In this document: positions 35,216 through 42,724 of the stretch, one piece after another | How positions within the stretch are numbered: the stretch's first letter is position 1 | Layout: each line of letters begins with the position of its first letter | Source: 34-65-8 sp046294735 | GTDB taxonomy: Bacteria > Pseudomonadota > Alphaproteobacteria > Sphingomonadales > Sphingomonadaceae | Reading direction: 5' to 3' | Assembly (NCBI GenBank): GCA_046294735.1 | Contig: JBKBKB010000007.1 | Coordinates: 1 to 64,000, forward strand | Length of the DNA: 64,000 bases | The notes under the pieces: model-generated | What the model was told of the DNA's origin: nothing | Database searches by the model: none | The model's input: the letters and a program-made list of their open reading frames with translations, nothing else | Program-made: the position numbers and the translations under genes

Positions 35216-35836
35216 TCAACTTGCCAAGGCTGCAATCGCCCCCACCTCCAGCCTGATCCGCACCGCATCTGCCGGATGCTTGGCCCCAAGTTTACCCATC
35301 ATGTTGGCGCGATGGATCTCCACCGTGCGCGGACTGATCTCCATTGCGCGGGCAATCGACTTGTTGCTGTTTCCTTCGACCAGGTAATCCAGCACCTCCC
35401 TCTCCCGCACGGACAGCTTCGAGAGACGGTCCCGCGCCTCGATCAACCTGCGCCGGGCGTCTGACTGCCTGATGGCTTCTTCCAATACCGCAAAGATGCA
35501 CTCCTGGTCCTGACCCCCGGGCAGTGGCAAAGCGAGATAATCGAGCGCACCCGCCTTTAACGCCCACACAACATGGCGAATTGACGGGTTCGCGCCGGTT
35601 GCCACGATCGGAAGCCAGATTCCACTTTCCGCCAGGTCCTTTATTGCCTCTCCACACGTGCGATCAAGCGTCTCAGTATTGAGAAGAATTACCCCGGCTT
35701 GCGGTAAAAACTTCTTCAATTCCGATACATCATTATAGGTCTCTCCATGAAAACCTGACTGAACAGCAAAATGAAATTGTTCGATGCGGGATTTCGGGTT
35801 CCCATCAATAATGTGAAGCACCATTTTGTTCATCAT
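35216..35836 (-). CDS. LuxR/FixJ-type regulator with degenerate receiver domain
   Basis: A 206-residue protein built like FixJ: a receiver-like domain (about 5-125) and a LuxR helix-turn-helix (about 139-198, with LSVREREVLDYLVEGNSNKSIA and SPRTVEIHRANMM). The receiver pocket is broken: the acidic pair is Asp11-Gly12, the phosphorylated Asp is Asn53 (VILLNTETLD), and the conserved Lys is Leu103 (DYLALPL); Thr80 remains. It is therefore probably a pseudo-receiver that is not phosphorylated. Two further ATGs (codons 2 and 5) are possible starts. No histidine kinase is adjacent. Target genes are unknown. Confidence 0.85.
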   Translation of the reverse strand: MMNKMVLHIIDGNPKSRIEQFHFAVQSGFHGETYNDVSELKKFLPQAGVILLNTETLDRTCGEAIKDLAESGIWLPIVATGANPSIRHVVWALKAGALDYLALPLPGGQDQECIFAVLEEAIRQSDARRRLIEARDRLSKLSVREREVLDYLVEGNSNKSIARAMEISPRTVEIHRANMMGKLGAKHPADAVRIRLEVGAIAALAS

Positions 35837-35839
35837 TTG

Positions 35840-35906
35840 TCGAAAATGACAGAAGATGATTTTCGAACGAGCCGATTATTATCTAAAATGGTTCAAAGTC
35901 GAAAAT
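35840..35906. promoter_or_regulatory. three TCGAAAAT boxes upstream of the LuxR-type gene
   Basis: The octamer TCGAAAAT occurs at 35840-35847 and 35899-35906, and inverted as ATTTTCGA at 35859-35866, directly upstream of the pseudo-receiver gene and overlapping its likely promoter. Flanks are also similar (GTCGAAAATG twice). These are candidate operator sites, perhaps for autoregulation. Confidence 0.4.
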
Positions 35907-36352
35907 GGTGATCGATAAACTGCAGCCATATCGCGTGATCCCGGTTCGACAAACCGAACCACAGCGATGGTAGCGGCATCGAATCGTCCGCTGACGGACC
36001 TTTCCAAAAGGTTGCATAAACGCCTTGTTTTCAAGCTAGGTGTCTGGCGAATCGAAAGAATTACCGGCAGACCGGAGATTTTCCAGACGCGGCATCAATC
36101 AGACCTCTGGTGTGGTGATTGATCCTGGGCAAAAGAGTTGTGTCCTGAACGAGGGGGCTATGCCCTCGCAAATTTATCTCTGTTTTGGAGATTTCTCGCT
36201 AGGAGAAGCTCTTGAGATCGAACCACAACGCTGACCCTGTGGCAACCTTTCCAGCCCCTGGTTTCGAAAGCCCGGATTCCCACAGGCGCAAAGAACGCTC
36301 CGCGCGCGTTCACCGGGTTGCTTGCAGAAGCCAACACTTTTGAACGAATGGG
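35907..36352. other. 446-bp gap with several hairpins and no convincing gene
   Basis: This stretch is poorer in GC than its surroundings. Dyads are GGTTCG/CGAACC (35943-35960), GTCCG/CGGAC (35986-35999), ACCTTT/AAAGGT (35998-36012) and CGAGGG/CCCTCG (36150-36168). A 64-codon frame at 36040-36234 (GTG start, no ribosome-binding site, no protein-like composition) is not credible. A small RNA is possible; no promoter or terminator could be fixed. Confidence 0.35.
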
Positions 36353-36437
36353 TGGTGCCCCTGGCCCGACTCGAACGGGCACTCCGTAAGGAACTCGATT
36401 TTGAGTCGAGCGCGTCTACCAATTCCACCACAGGGGC
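36353..36437 (-). tRNA. tRNA-Leu (anticodon CAA)
   Basis: An 85-nt class II cloverleaf on the minus strand with a long variable arm and encoded CCA. It starts GCCCCTGTGGTGGAATTGG. The anticodon loop CTCAAAA between CTCGA and TCGAG gives anticodon CAA, reading TTG. Confidence 0.97.
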
Positions 36438-36479
36438 ACTGCAGGGCAGCCCCGCCGATAGCGGGCGCTGTGCGCCGCT

Positions 36480-37301
36480 TCAAGCCTTGAGGGCGCCTGC
36501 CAGCAGCTTGTGCAGTTTTGAATGCAGCGCGTCGTTGGCCGCAAGGACCTGTTCGGCATGGATCGGCTGCGACCGGCCACGGAAATCGCTCACGAACCCG
36601 CCCGCCTCACGGACGATCAGGCAGCCTGCGGCGGTATCCCACGATTTGAGCCCGCTTTCCCAGAACCCGTCAAACCTGCCCGCCGCGACCCAGGCGAGAT
36701 CGAGCGAGGCGGCGCCGAAGCGGCGGATACCGGCAACTTCCGGTCCGATCGCATTGTATATCTTCGACCATTCCGCCGGACTGCCCGCACCTTGAAACGG
36801 AATGCCGGTGGCAATCAGGGCATCAGGCAGTCGCGAACGCGCCGAGACCCGCAGGCGCCCGTCATGCAGCCATGCGCCGCGGGTCTTTTCCGCCCAGAAA
36901 GTCTCGTCGGTAATAGGCTGGTAGATCACCGCTGCGATCACGTCGCCCCAGCCCGACCCATCAAGCTTCGGCTCCTGCGCCGCGATGGAAATCGCGAAAT
37001 GCGGGATGCCGTGGAGGAAGTTGCTGGTGCCGTCGAGCGGGTCGATGATCCACCGCGGTTTGCCCGGATCGCCTTCGATCACGCCGCCTTCTTCCAGCAC
37101 GAAACCCCAGTCAGGGCGTGCGCTGAGCAGTTCATCGTACAGCGTGCGCTCAGCGATCTGATCGGCCTTGGACACGAAATCCGCCGGCCCCTTTCGGCTG
37201 ACCTGCAAGTGCTCGACTTCCCCGAAATCGCGCCGCAACCGGCCGCCCGCCTTGCGCGCAGCCTTTTCCATCACGCGAATGAGACCGGAAAGGACAGCCA
37301 T
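36480..37301 (-). CDS. suhB: inositol-1-monophosphatase family protein
   Basis: A 273-residue Mg2+-dependent phosphatase of the IMPase family. Metal-binding motifs are FVLEEGG (the Glu), WIIDPLDGTSNFLHG and WDTAAGCLIVREAGG. Family members hydrolyse inositol 1-phosphate; E. coli SuhB also works in rRNA antitermination. I chose the ATG for MAVLSGLIRVMEK just 5 nt after efp; a longer frame overlaps efp. The efp-suhB pair is probably one transcript. tRNA-Leu follows. Confidence 0.92.
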   Translation of the reverse strand: MAVLSGLIRVMEKAARKAGGRLRRDFGEVEHLQVSRKGPADFVSKADQIAERTLYDELLSARPDWGFVLEEGGVIEGDPGKPRWIIDPLDGTSNFLHGIPHFAISIAAQEPKLDGSGWGDVIAAVIYQPITDETFWAEKTRGAWLHDGRLRVSARSRLPDALIATGIPFQGAGSPAEWSKIYNAIGPEVAGIRRFGAASLDLAWVAAGRFDGFWESGLKSWDTAAGCLIVREAGGFVSDFRGRSQPIHAEQVLAANDALHSKLHKLLAGALKA

Positions 37302-37306
37302 GAAGG

Positions 37307-37876
37307 TTAGCTCGCTTTCCCGACATAGGACTGCTCGTAGACGTCCACCACGATCCGGGTGCCGCTTTCGATATGCGGCGGGACCATGATCCGCACCCCG
37401 TTGTCGAGCATGGCAGGCTTGTAGCTGGATGAGGCGGTCTGTCCCTTTACCACGGCGTCGGCTTCGACAATCGTGGCTTCCACCTGGTTCGGCAGTTCCA
37501 CGCTGATGGGGCGTTCGTCCCACAGTTCCAGCATGACCTGCATGCCGTCCTGCAGGAACGGGCGGGCATCACCCAGCAGGTCGCTCGGAAGTGTGATCTG
37601 CTCGTATGTGTCCTGGTCCATGAATACCAGCATCTCGCCATCCTCATAGAGGAACTGATAATCCTTGGTGTCCAGGCGAACCTTCTCGACCGTGTCGGCG
37701 CTACGGAAGCGAACATTCGTCTTGCGGCCGTCGATGAGGTTCTTCATCTCGACTTGCATGTAGGCGCCGCCCTTGCCCGGCTGGGTGTGCTGGATCTTGG
37801 CGACCTTCCAGATGCCGCCTTCGTATTCAAGGATGTTGCCGGGACGGATGTCCACGCCGCTGATCTTCATGTTCAA
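37307..37876 (-). CDS. efp: elongation factor P
   Basis: EF-P binds between the P and E sites and rescues ribosomes stalled at polyproline. The 189 residues form the usual three beta-barrels, beginning MKISGVDIRPGNILEYEG, with the loop HTQPGKGGAY whose Lys35 is the site modified in many bacteria. The C-terminal SGTRIVVD segment closes domain III. A modification enzyme is not seen in this window. Confidence 0.96.
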   Translation of the reverse strand: MNMKISGVDIRPGNILEYEGGIWKVAKIQHTQPGKGGAYMQVEMKNLIDGRKTNVRFRSADTVEKVRLDTKDYQFLYEDGEMLVFMDQDTYEQITLPSDLLGDARPFLQDGMQVMLELWDERPISVELPNQVEATIVEADAVVKGQTASSSYKPAMLDNGVRIMVPPHIESGTRIVVDVYEQSYVGKAS

Positions 37877-38000
37877 AGAGCCTTTGCCTGGGAAAAGACG
37901 GAGGCGTTGCCGCCCACCGTTGCGGCGCCGCCCTTAGCCGAGCAGTCAGCCAGGAGCAAGGTCGGTGGCAATAGAGGCGCTTCTGCGCTAGGAGACCGCC

Positions 38001-38360
38001 ATGCAGTTCGCCCCTCTTTGCCTTGCCCTGCCGCTCGTCCTGGCCGCGCTTCCGGCATATGCCAGTCAGGGCGGCAAGCTGGAGACGCTGCCGCAAGGCC
38101 GCTATACCTGCGCCTTGCCGGGTGATGCACTGGGCAAGGCGTTCGTGGTATTGCCCGACAAGGCGTTCGTGATCGACAATGGCTCAACCTACCGGACCGA
38201 AACAGGCAGCGGCACCTATCTGCTAACCGGCACCGCCGTACAATTCACCAGGGGCCCGATGAAGGGGATGCGGTTCGAACGGGTCAGCGGCGGGACCTTG
38301 CGGTGGCTGGATGAGGACGGCCAGCCAAGCCGGGTGCGCTGCGTGCGCGCGGTTCGCTAG
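38001..38360 (+). CDS. small exported hypothetical protein
   Basis: A 119-residue protein that I do not recognise. A clear signal peptide (LCLALPLVLAALPAYA) is followed by a short beta-rich domain with two Cys (YTCALPG and VRCVRAVR) that might pair. AGGAG is seen upstream of the ATG. It is divergent from efp and its stop codon interlocks with that of thiE in a shared CTAG. Confidence 0.75.
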   Translation: MQFAPLCLALPLVLAALPAYASQGGKLETLPQGRYTCALPGDALGKAFVVLPDKAFVIDNGSTYRTETGSGTYLLTGTAVQFTRGPMKGMRFERVSGGTLRWLDEDGQPSRVRCVRAVR

Positions 38361-38968
38361 GCGATTGCCCTGCTAAAGGCGGCGATTGCGTCGGCTTCAT
38401 CCCCGCCCCAGACCGCGCCGGACACTGCAAGGAAATCCGCGCCTGCCTCCACCAAGGGACGACAATTGGCAGGGGTGATCCCGCCAATGGCCACGCAGGG
38501 AATCTCGAACAACCCGCTCCACCACTGGACAATCTCTGGCTCGGCGCGGTGTTCGGTCATCTTGGTGGTGGTCGGGAAAAACGCACCGAAGGCGACATAG
38601 TCTGCCCCCGCCTCGCCCGCTTCCATGGCAAGGTGACGGCTGGCGTGGCAGGTAACGCCGATCTGTGCCTCACGCCCCAGTTCATCGCGCGCTTCCTTGA
38701 CCGTGCCGTCTGTCTGGCCAAGGTGGACCCCGTCCGCCTTGAGCCGCTTTGCCAGGGCCACGCTGTCATTGACGATGAACGCAACATCACGCGCAGCGCA
38801 GATTTCCTGCAACGGGCCAGCCAGCCGCGCCGCCTCATGCTGGTCCATGCCCTTCACCCGGAACTGGAACGCGGCGACCGGCCCGGCAGCGAGGGCACGT
38901 TCAAGCCGGTCGGGAAACCCACCGGCGACGTCGAGCGGTGAGATGAGGTAGAGCTGGGTCTGGATCAT
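38357..38968 (-). CDS. thiE: thiamine phosphate synthase
   Basis: ThiE joins HMP pyrophosphate and thiazole phosphate to make thiamine phosphate. The 203-residue TIM barrel has FQFRVKGMDQHEA, VNDSVALAKRLKADGVHLGQTD, ADYVAFGAFFPTTTK and the phosphate loop AIGGITPANC. I chose the ATG for MIQTQLYLISPLD. No other thi gene and no TPP riboswitch is visible in the 35 nt separating it from fba. It is probably the last gene of the tkt-gap-pgk-fba block. Confidence 0.9.
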   Translation of the reverse strand: MIQTQLYLISPLDVAGGFPDRLERALAAGPVAAFQFRVKGMDQHEAARLAGPLQEICAARDVAFIVNDSVALAKRLKADGVHLGQTDGTVKEARDELGREAQIGVTCHASRHLAMEAGEAGADYVAFGAFFPTTTKMTEHRAEPEIVQWWSGLFEIPCVAIGGITPANCRPLVEAGADFLAVSGAVWGGDEADAIAAFSRAIA

Positions 38969-39003
38969 GGTCCCGGGGTGCCTAGCCGCACCCGGTGCCA
39001 TGC

Positions 39004-39888
39004 TCAAGCGACAGAAGCCGCGCAAATCTGGTCAATCGCAGCACCCAGCGTTGCGTCGAACTCCGCATCGCTCTGCCCGGCACGCAGATCCTGCAGCAGG
39101 CCGCGGCTGAAGCTGGCGATCATGCCGGGGTTTTTCGCCAGGTGTTCGCAAGCCTCGTCGGTCGAGTAGCCGCCCGAGAGCGCCACCACGCGCAGCACGT
39201 TGGGATGGGCAATGGCCGGAGCGTAAAGGTTCGGTTCGACCGGGATCGACAGCTTGAGCATGACCTTGCGGTCGCCCAGCGTATCGAGCCCCTGCATGAT
39301 GGCATCGAGCAGCATTGTCTCACCTTCGGCGCGGTCAGCTGCGGTGATGTCGTATTCCGGCTCCAGCATGGGAACCAGGCCGGCGGTGAGGATTTGCCCG
39401 CCGACTTCGAACTGCTGGGCCACGACAGCCGCGATGCCCGCCGGATTGGCCGACTTGATCACCGAGCGCATCTTGGTGCCGAACATTCCGTGCTCGACCG
39501 ACTTGGCCAGCAGTGCGGGCAGCTTGTCCATCGCCTTCATCAACTGCACGCCATCAGCCTCGTCTTCCAGACCCTGGTCGACCTTGATGAAGGGCACCAC
39601 GCCCCGCGCCTTTAGGGCATCAGCGGTGGTCTTGCCGTCAACCATGCCGTCCATCGTCTTTTCGAACAGGATCGCCCCGATCACTTTGCCACTGGCGAAG
39701 CTGGGCGCAGTAATCACGCGGGCGCGCATTTTGTGGATTTGAGCGAACATCTCGTCATCGCCCGACCATTCGCTGTCGTCGACGCCATAACCGCGCAGCG
39801 CCTTCGGGGTTGACCCGCCCGATTGGTCGAGCGCGGCGATGAAGCCCCGCCCAGTGGCAATACGATCGGTCATTTCGTCAAAGGTCAT
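39004..39888 (-). CDS. fba: class I fructose-bisphosphate aldolase
   Basis: Cleaves or makes fructose 1,6-bisphosphate through a Schiff-base lysine, without metal. The 294 residues belong to the class I aldolase family: GRGFIAALDQSGGSTPKAL at the N-terminus, then LEPEYDI and VMLKLSIPVEPNLY with the likely active-site Lys. Class I enzymes are less common in bacteria than class II but usual in sphingomonads. The tkt-gap-pgk-fba grouping fits a glycolysis/gluconeogenesis/pentose-phosphate module. Confidence 0.92.
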   Translation of the reverse strand: MTFDEMTDRIATGRGFIAALDQSGGSTPKALRGYGVDDSEWSGDDEMFAQIHKMRARVITAPSFASGKVIGAILFEKTMDGMVDGKTTADALKARGVVPFIKVDQGLEDEADGVQLMKAMDKLPALLAKSVEHGMFGTKMRSVIKSANPAGIAAVVAQQFEVGGQILTAGLVPMLEPEYDITAADRAEGETMLLDAIMQGLDTLGDRKVMLKLSIPVEPNLYAPAIAHPNVLRVVALSGGYSTDEACEHLAKNPGMIASFSRGLLQDLRAGQSDAEFDATLGAAIDQICAASVA

Positions 39889-39963
39889 GGCGCGCTGTCC
39901 TGTTTGTGCATTCGTATGCAGTCGCGCGCGCCCTTAGCCAGAGGCGATGCGGCGCGCAACCGC

Positions 39964-40416
39964 TCAGCCCTTGCGAATCTTGCGGATGATGCCGTTGAAG
40001 GCGAACACCGGCTTGCCGTCGCCGGTGATAAGGCCGCGCACGAAAATGGTCTTGCCGCCCGCGCGGGTGACCTCGCCGCGGGCTTCGATCAACTGGCCCA
40101 CATGGGCGGGGTCAAGGAAGTCACCTGACAGGGTCAGCGTGACCGCGTGGCTGCCCTCCAGCTCCTTCGTGGCGATCGCGAACAGGGCGAAATCGGCGAA
40201 GGTCATCAGGCACCCGCCGTGCATGAAGCCGCCTCCGTTCATGTGGCGCGGCTCGGCCCGGAACGCGCTTACGACCGTCCCGTCCAGCTCTTCACGGTAA
40301 TAGAACGGGCCGGAGCGCGTTTCGAACGGATCGTGCGGCCAGTGGGTCCAGCCGTCGAATTCCCCGCCGCTGACCTGCTTCGGCCCGTGATCGGTTACGC
40401 CGTGATCTTCGCTCAT
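39964..40416 (-). CDS. PaaI-type hotdog-fold thioesterase
   Basis: A 150-residue hotdog-fold protein of the PaaI/YbgC group: NGGGFMHGGCLMTFADFALFA carries the family's HGG core, and GDFLDPAHVGQLIEARGEV the second half. It probably hydrolyses an acyl-CoA; the substrate is unknown. The ATG overlaps the pgk stop (ATGA), so it is coupled to a glycolytic gene, which is an unexpected neighbour. fba follows after 75 nt. Confidence 0.85.
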   Translation of the reverse strand: MSEDHGVTDHGPKQVSGGEFDGWTHWPHDPFETRSGPFYYREELDGTVVSAFRAEPRHMNGGGFMHGGCLMTFADFALFAIATKELEGSHAVTLTLSGDFLDPAHVGQLIEARGEVTRAGGKTIFVRGLITGDGKPVFAFNGIIRKIRKG

Positions 40417-41612
40417 GCCTGCAGCGCCACCACGCCCGGCAGCTCGCGCCCTTCCATCCATTCGAGGAAGGCCCCGCCAGCGGTTGAAACATAGGTGAAA
40501 TCACTCGCCACCCCGGCGTGGTTGAGCGCGGCGACAGTATCCCCGCCCCCCGCCACCGAAACGAGCGATCCGTCCTGCGTCAGCGCAGCAGCCGTGCGGG
40601 CGAGCGCAACCGTGGCGGTATCGAACGGCTCAATCTCGAACGCCCCCATTGGGCCGTTCCACACCAGCGTGCGGCAGGTCTTGAGCACGTCGGCCAAGGC
40701 CTCAACCGCGTGCGGGCCAACATCAAGGATCATCTCGTCTGCCCCGACCTCGTGCACGTTGCAGGTGCGGACACTGGCGGGATTGGCGGCAAATTCAGTC
40801 GCCACCACCACATCATAGGGGAGATGCACGGTGCAGCCGGCATGGTCAGCCTGATCCATGATCCGGTTGACCGTTTCGGCCAGGTCATGTTCGCACAGGC
40901 TCTTGCCGACATCGACCCCGCGGGCGGCGAGGAACGTATTGGCCATGCCGCCGCCGATGATCAGGTGCTGCACCCGCCCGACCAGGTTTTCCAGCACCGC
41001 CAGCTTGGACGAAACCTTGGCCCCGCCCACCACTGCAGCGACCGGCTCCTGCGGAGTGCCGAGCGCGGCATCGAGCGCCTTGAGCTCTGCCTCCATTGAC
41101 CGGCCAGCGTAAGCAGGCAGGAGATGCGCCAGCGCTTCGGTGCTGGCATGGGCGCGGTGCGCGGCGGAAAAGGCATCGTTGACGTAGATGTCGCCGTGAG
41201 CCGCCATGCCGCGGGCGAAGTCCATGTCATTGGCTTCCTCGCCGGGCCAGAACCGCGTGTTCTCCAGCATTCCGATATCGCCGGGGCGCAGGATACCGAT
41301 CGACTGTTCGACCACCGGCCCCTGCACTTCAGGAATGAACATGACCTCGTGCCCGAGCACCGCCTGCACTGCATCCAGCGTCATGCTGACCGACAGAACA
41401 GAGCTGCGCTGCCCCCTGGGGCGCCCGAAGTGCGCCAGCAGCAAGACCTTGGCGCCTTTGTCCGACAGTTCGAGAATGGTCGGCGCGCTGGCCTCGACAC
41501 GGGTGACGTCGGTAACGGAGCCATCGTGCATCGGCAGATTGAGGTCGACGCGCACCAGCGCGACCTTTCCGGTCAGGTCACCCAGATCATCGAGAGTCTT
41601 GAAATTGGCCAT
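40413..41612 (-). CDS. pgk: phosphoglycerate kinase
   Basis: Pgk transfers phosphate between 1,3-bisphosphoglycerate and ADP. The 399 residues show VALVRVDLNLPM, LLLAHFGRPRG, VNDAFSAAHRAHAST and the C-terminal VSVAGGGDTVAAL with AGGAFLEWMEG. The ATG for MANFKTLDDLGD is chosen; a longer frame reads through the REP-like repeat upstream and is not credible. It follows gap on the same strand, 89 nt away. Confidence 0.96.
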   Translation of the reverse strand: MANFKTLDDLGDLTGKVALVRVDLNLPMHDGSVTDVTRVEASAPTILELSDKGAKVLLLAHFGRPRGQRSSVLSVSMTLDAVQAVLGHEVMFIPEVQGPVVEQSIGILRPGDIGMLENTRFWPGEEANDMDFARGMAAHGDIYVNDAFSAAHRAHASTEALAHLLPAYAGRSMEAELKALDAALGTPQEPVAAVVGGAKVSSKLAVLENLVGRVQHLIIGGGMANTFLAARGVDVGKSLCEHDLAETVNRIMDQADHAGCTVHLPYDVVVATEFAANPASVRTCNVHEVGADEMILDVGPHAVEALADVLKTCRTLVWNGPMGAFEIEPFDTATVALARTAAALTQDGSLVSVAGGGDTVAALNHAGVASDFTYVSTAGGAFLEWMEGRELPGVVALQA

Positions 41613-41636
41613 AGGACAAAGCTCCGTTCGCATCAC

Positions 41637-41683
41637 GCGAAGTCGAGAGGCCGCCGCCCGTGTCTCGACTTCGCTCGACACGA
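41637..41683. repeat. REP-like palindromic repeat between gap and pgk
   Basis: A perfect 12-bp inverted repeat, GCGAAGTCGAGA (41637-41648) and TCTCGACTTCGC (41663-41674), overlaps a 24-nt unit (41660-41683) that is itself an imperfect palindrome GTGTC-T-CGA...TCGACAC. The same 24 nt occurs exactly at 49577-49600. It may stabilise or attenuate the gap-pgk mRNA. Confidence 0.75.
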
Positions 41684-41701
41684 ACGCAAATCAGCGCATG
41701 A

Positions 41702-42709
41702 TTACATTAGCTTCGCCATCACCCCGGCGGTGTCAATCATGCGGTTGGAGAAGCCCCATTCGTTGTCGTACCAACTGACCACGCGGGCCAGCTTGCCTTC
41801 CAGCACGGCCGTTTCCAGGCTATCCACGGTCGAGCTGGCCGGGTGGTGGTTGAAATCGCTGCTGACCAGCGGCTGGTCGGTGTAGTCGAGCACGCCGTTC
41901 ATCGGGCCGTCTGCAGCTGACTTGAGCGCATCGTTCAGTTCTTTGGCCGTGGTCTCGCGGCCAGGGACGAAGGTCAGATCGATCAGGCTGACGTTAGGGG
42001 TCGGTACGCGGACCGAGGAACCGTCCAGCTTGCCCTTCAGCTCAGGCAGGACCAGGCCGACTGCGCGCGCCGCGCCAGTGGTGGTCGGGATCATGTTCTG
42101 TGCTCCGCCGCGCGCGCGCCGCAGATCGCTGTGAATCTGGTCGAGCATCCGCTGGTCGTTGGTGTAGCTGTGGATCGTGGTCATGAACCCACGCTCGATC
42201 CCGACCAGATCGTGCAGCACCTTGGCCACCGGTGCGAGGCAGTTGGTGGTGCAGCTGGCGTTGGAGATGATATCATCGTCGGCAGTCAGCGTATCGTGGT
42301 TGACGCCGTAGACGATGGTCTTTGACACACCGGTGGCCGGGGCGGAAATGATCACCCGCTTGGCCCCGGCAGAAAGATGCGGCCGGGCCGCCTCGTCCGA
42401 CTGGAAAAAGCCGGTGCATTCCATCACCAGGTCGATGCCGTTTTCCTTGTGCGGCAGCTTGCCCGGATCGCGCTCGGCCGTGACCTGGATGCGCTTGCCG
42501 TTAACAACAATGTCGCTGCCATCGACCTCGATCTTGCCCGGGAAACGGCCGTGGGTGCTGTCGAAGCCGAACAGCAGGGCATTGGACTTGGTGTCCGACA
42601 GGTCATTGATCGAGACGAGGTCCAGATCGTGGTCGGTCCGCTCCAGAATCGCGCGTGCCACCAGGCGTCCGATGCGCCCGAAACCGTTGATTGCAACCTT
42701 CGTCGCCAT
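41702..42709 (-). CDS. gap: glyceraldehyde-3-phosphate dehydrogenase (type I)
   Basis: Oxidises glyceraldehyde 3-phosphate to 1,3-bisphosphoglycerate with NAD(P). The 335 residues have the Rossmann VAINGFGRIGRLVARAIL, the catalytic Cys153 in SNASCTTNCLAP, and VRVPTPNVSLIDLT. SINDLSDTKSN in the cofactor pocket has Asp36 at the usual NAD-selecting position. It follows tkt by 15 nt. Confidence 0.96.
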   Translation of the reverse strand: MATKVAINGFGRIGRLVARAILERTDHDLDLVSINDLSDTKSNALLFGFDSTHGRFPGKIEVDGSDIVVNGKRIQVTAERDPGKLPHKENGIDLVMECTGFFQSDEAARPHLSAGAKRVIISAPATGVSKTIVYGVNHDTLTADDDIISNASCTTNCLAPVAKVLHDLVGIERGFMTTIHSYTNDQRMLDQIHSDLRRARGGAQNMIPTTTGAARAVGLVLPELKGKLDGSSVRVPTPNVSLIDLTFVPGRETTAKELNDALKSAADGPMNGVLDYTDQPLVSSDFNHHPASSTVDSLETAVLEGKLARVVSWYDNEWGFSNRMIDTAGVMAKLM

Positions 42710-42724
42710 GTCAAAGCTCCTCTG

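Noticed and set aside
36040..36234. Short plus-strand frame in the gap before tRNA-Leu
   Set aside because: GTG start without a ribosome-binding site, no recognisable domain, and overlap with hairpins.
38969..39003. TPP riboswitch before thiE
   Set aside because: Only 35 nt separate fba and thiE and no conserved riboswitch core is visible.
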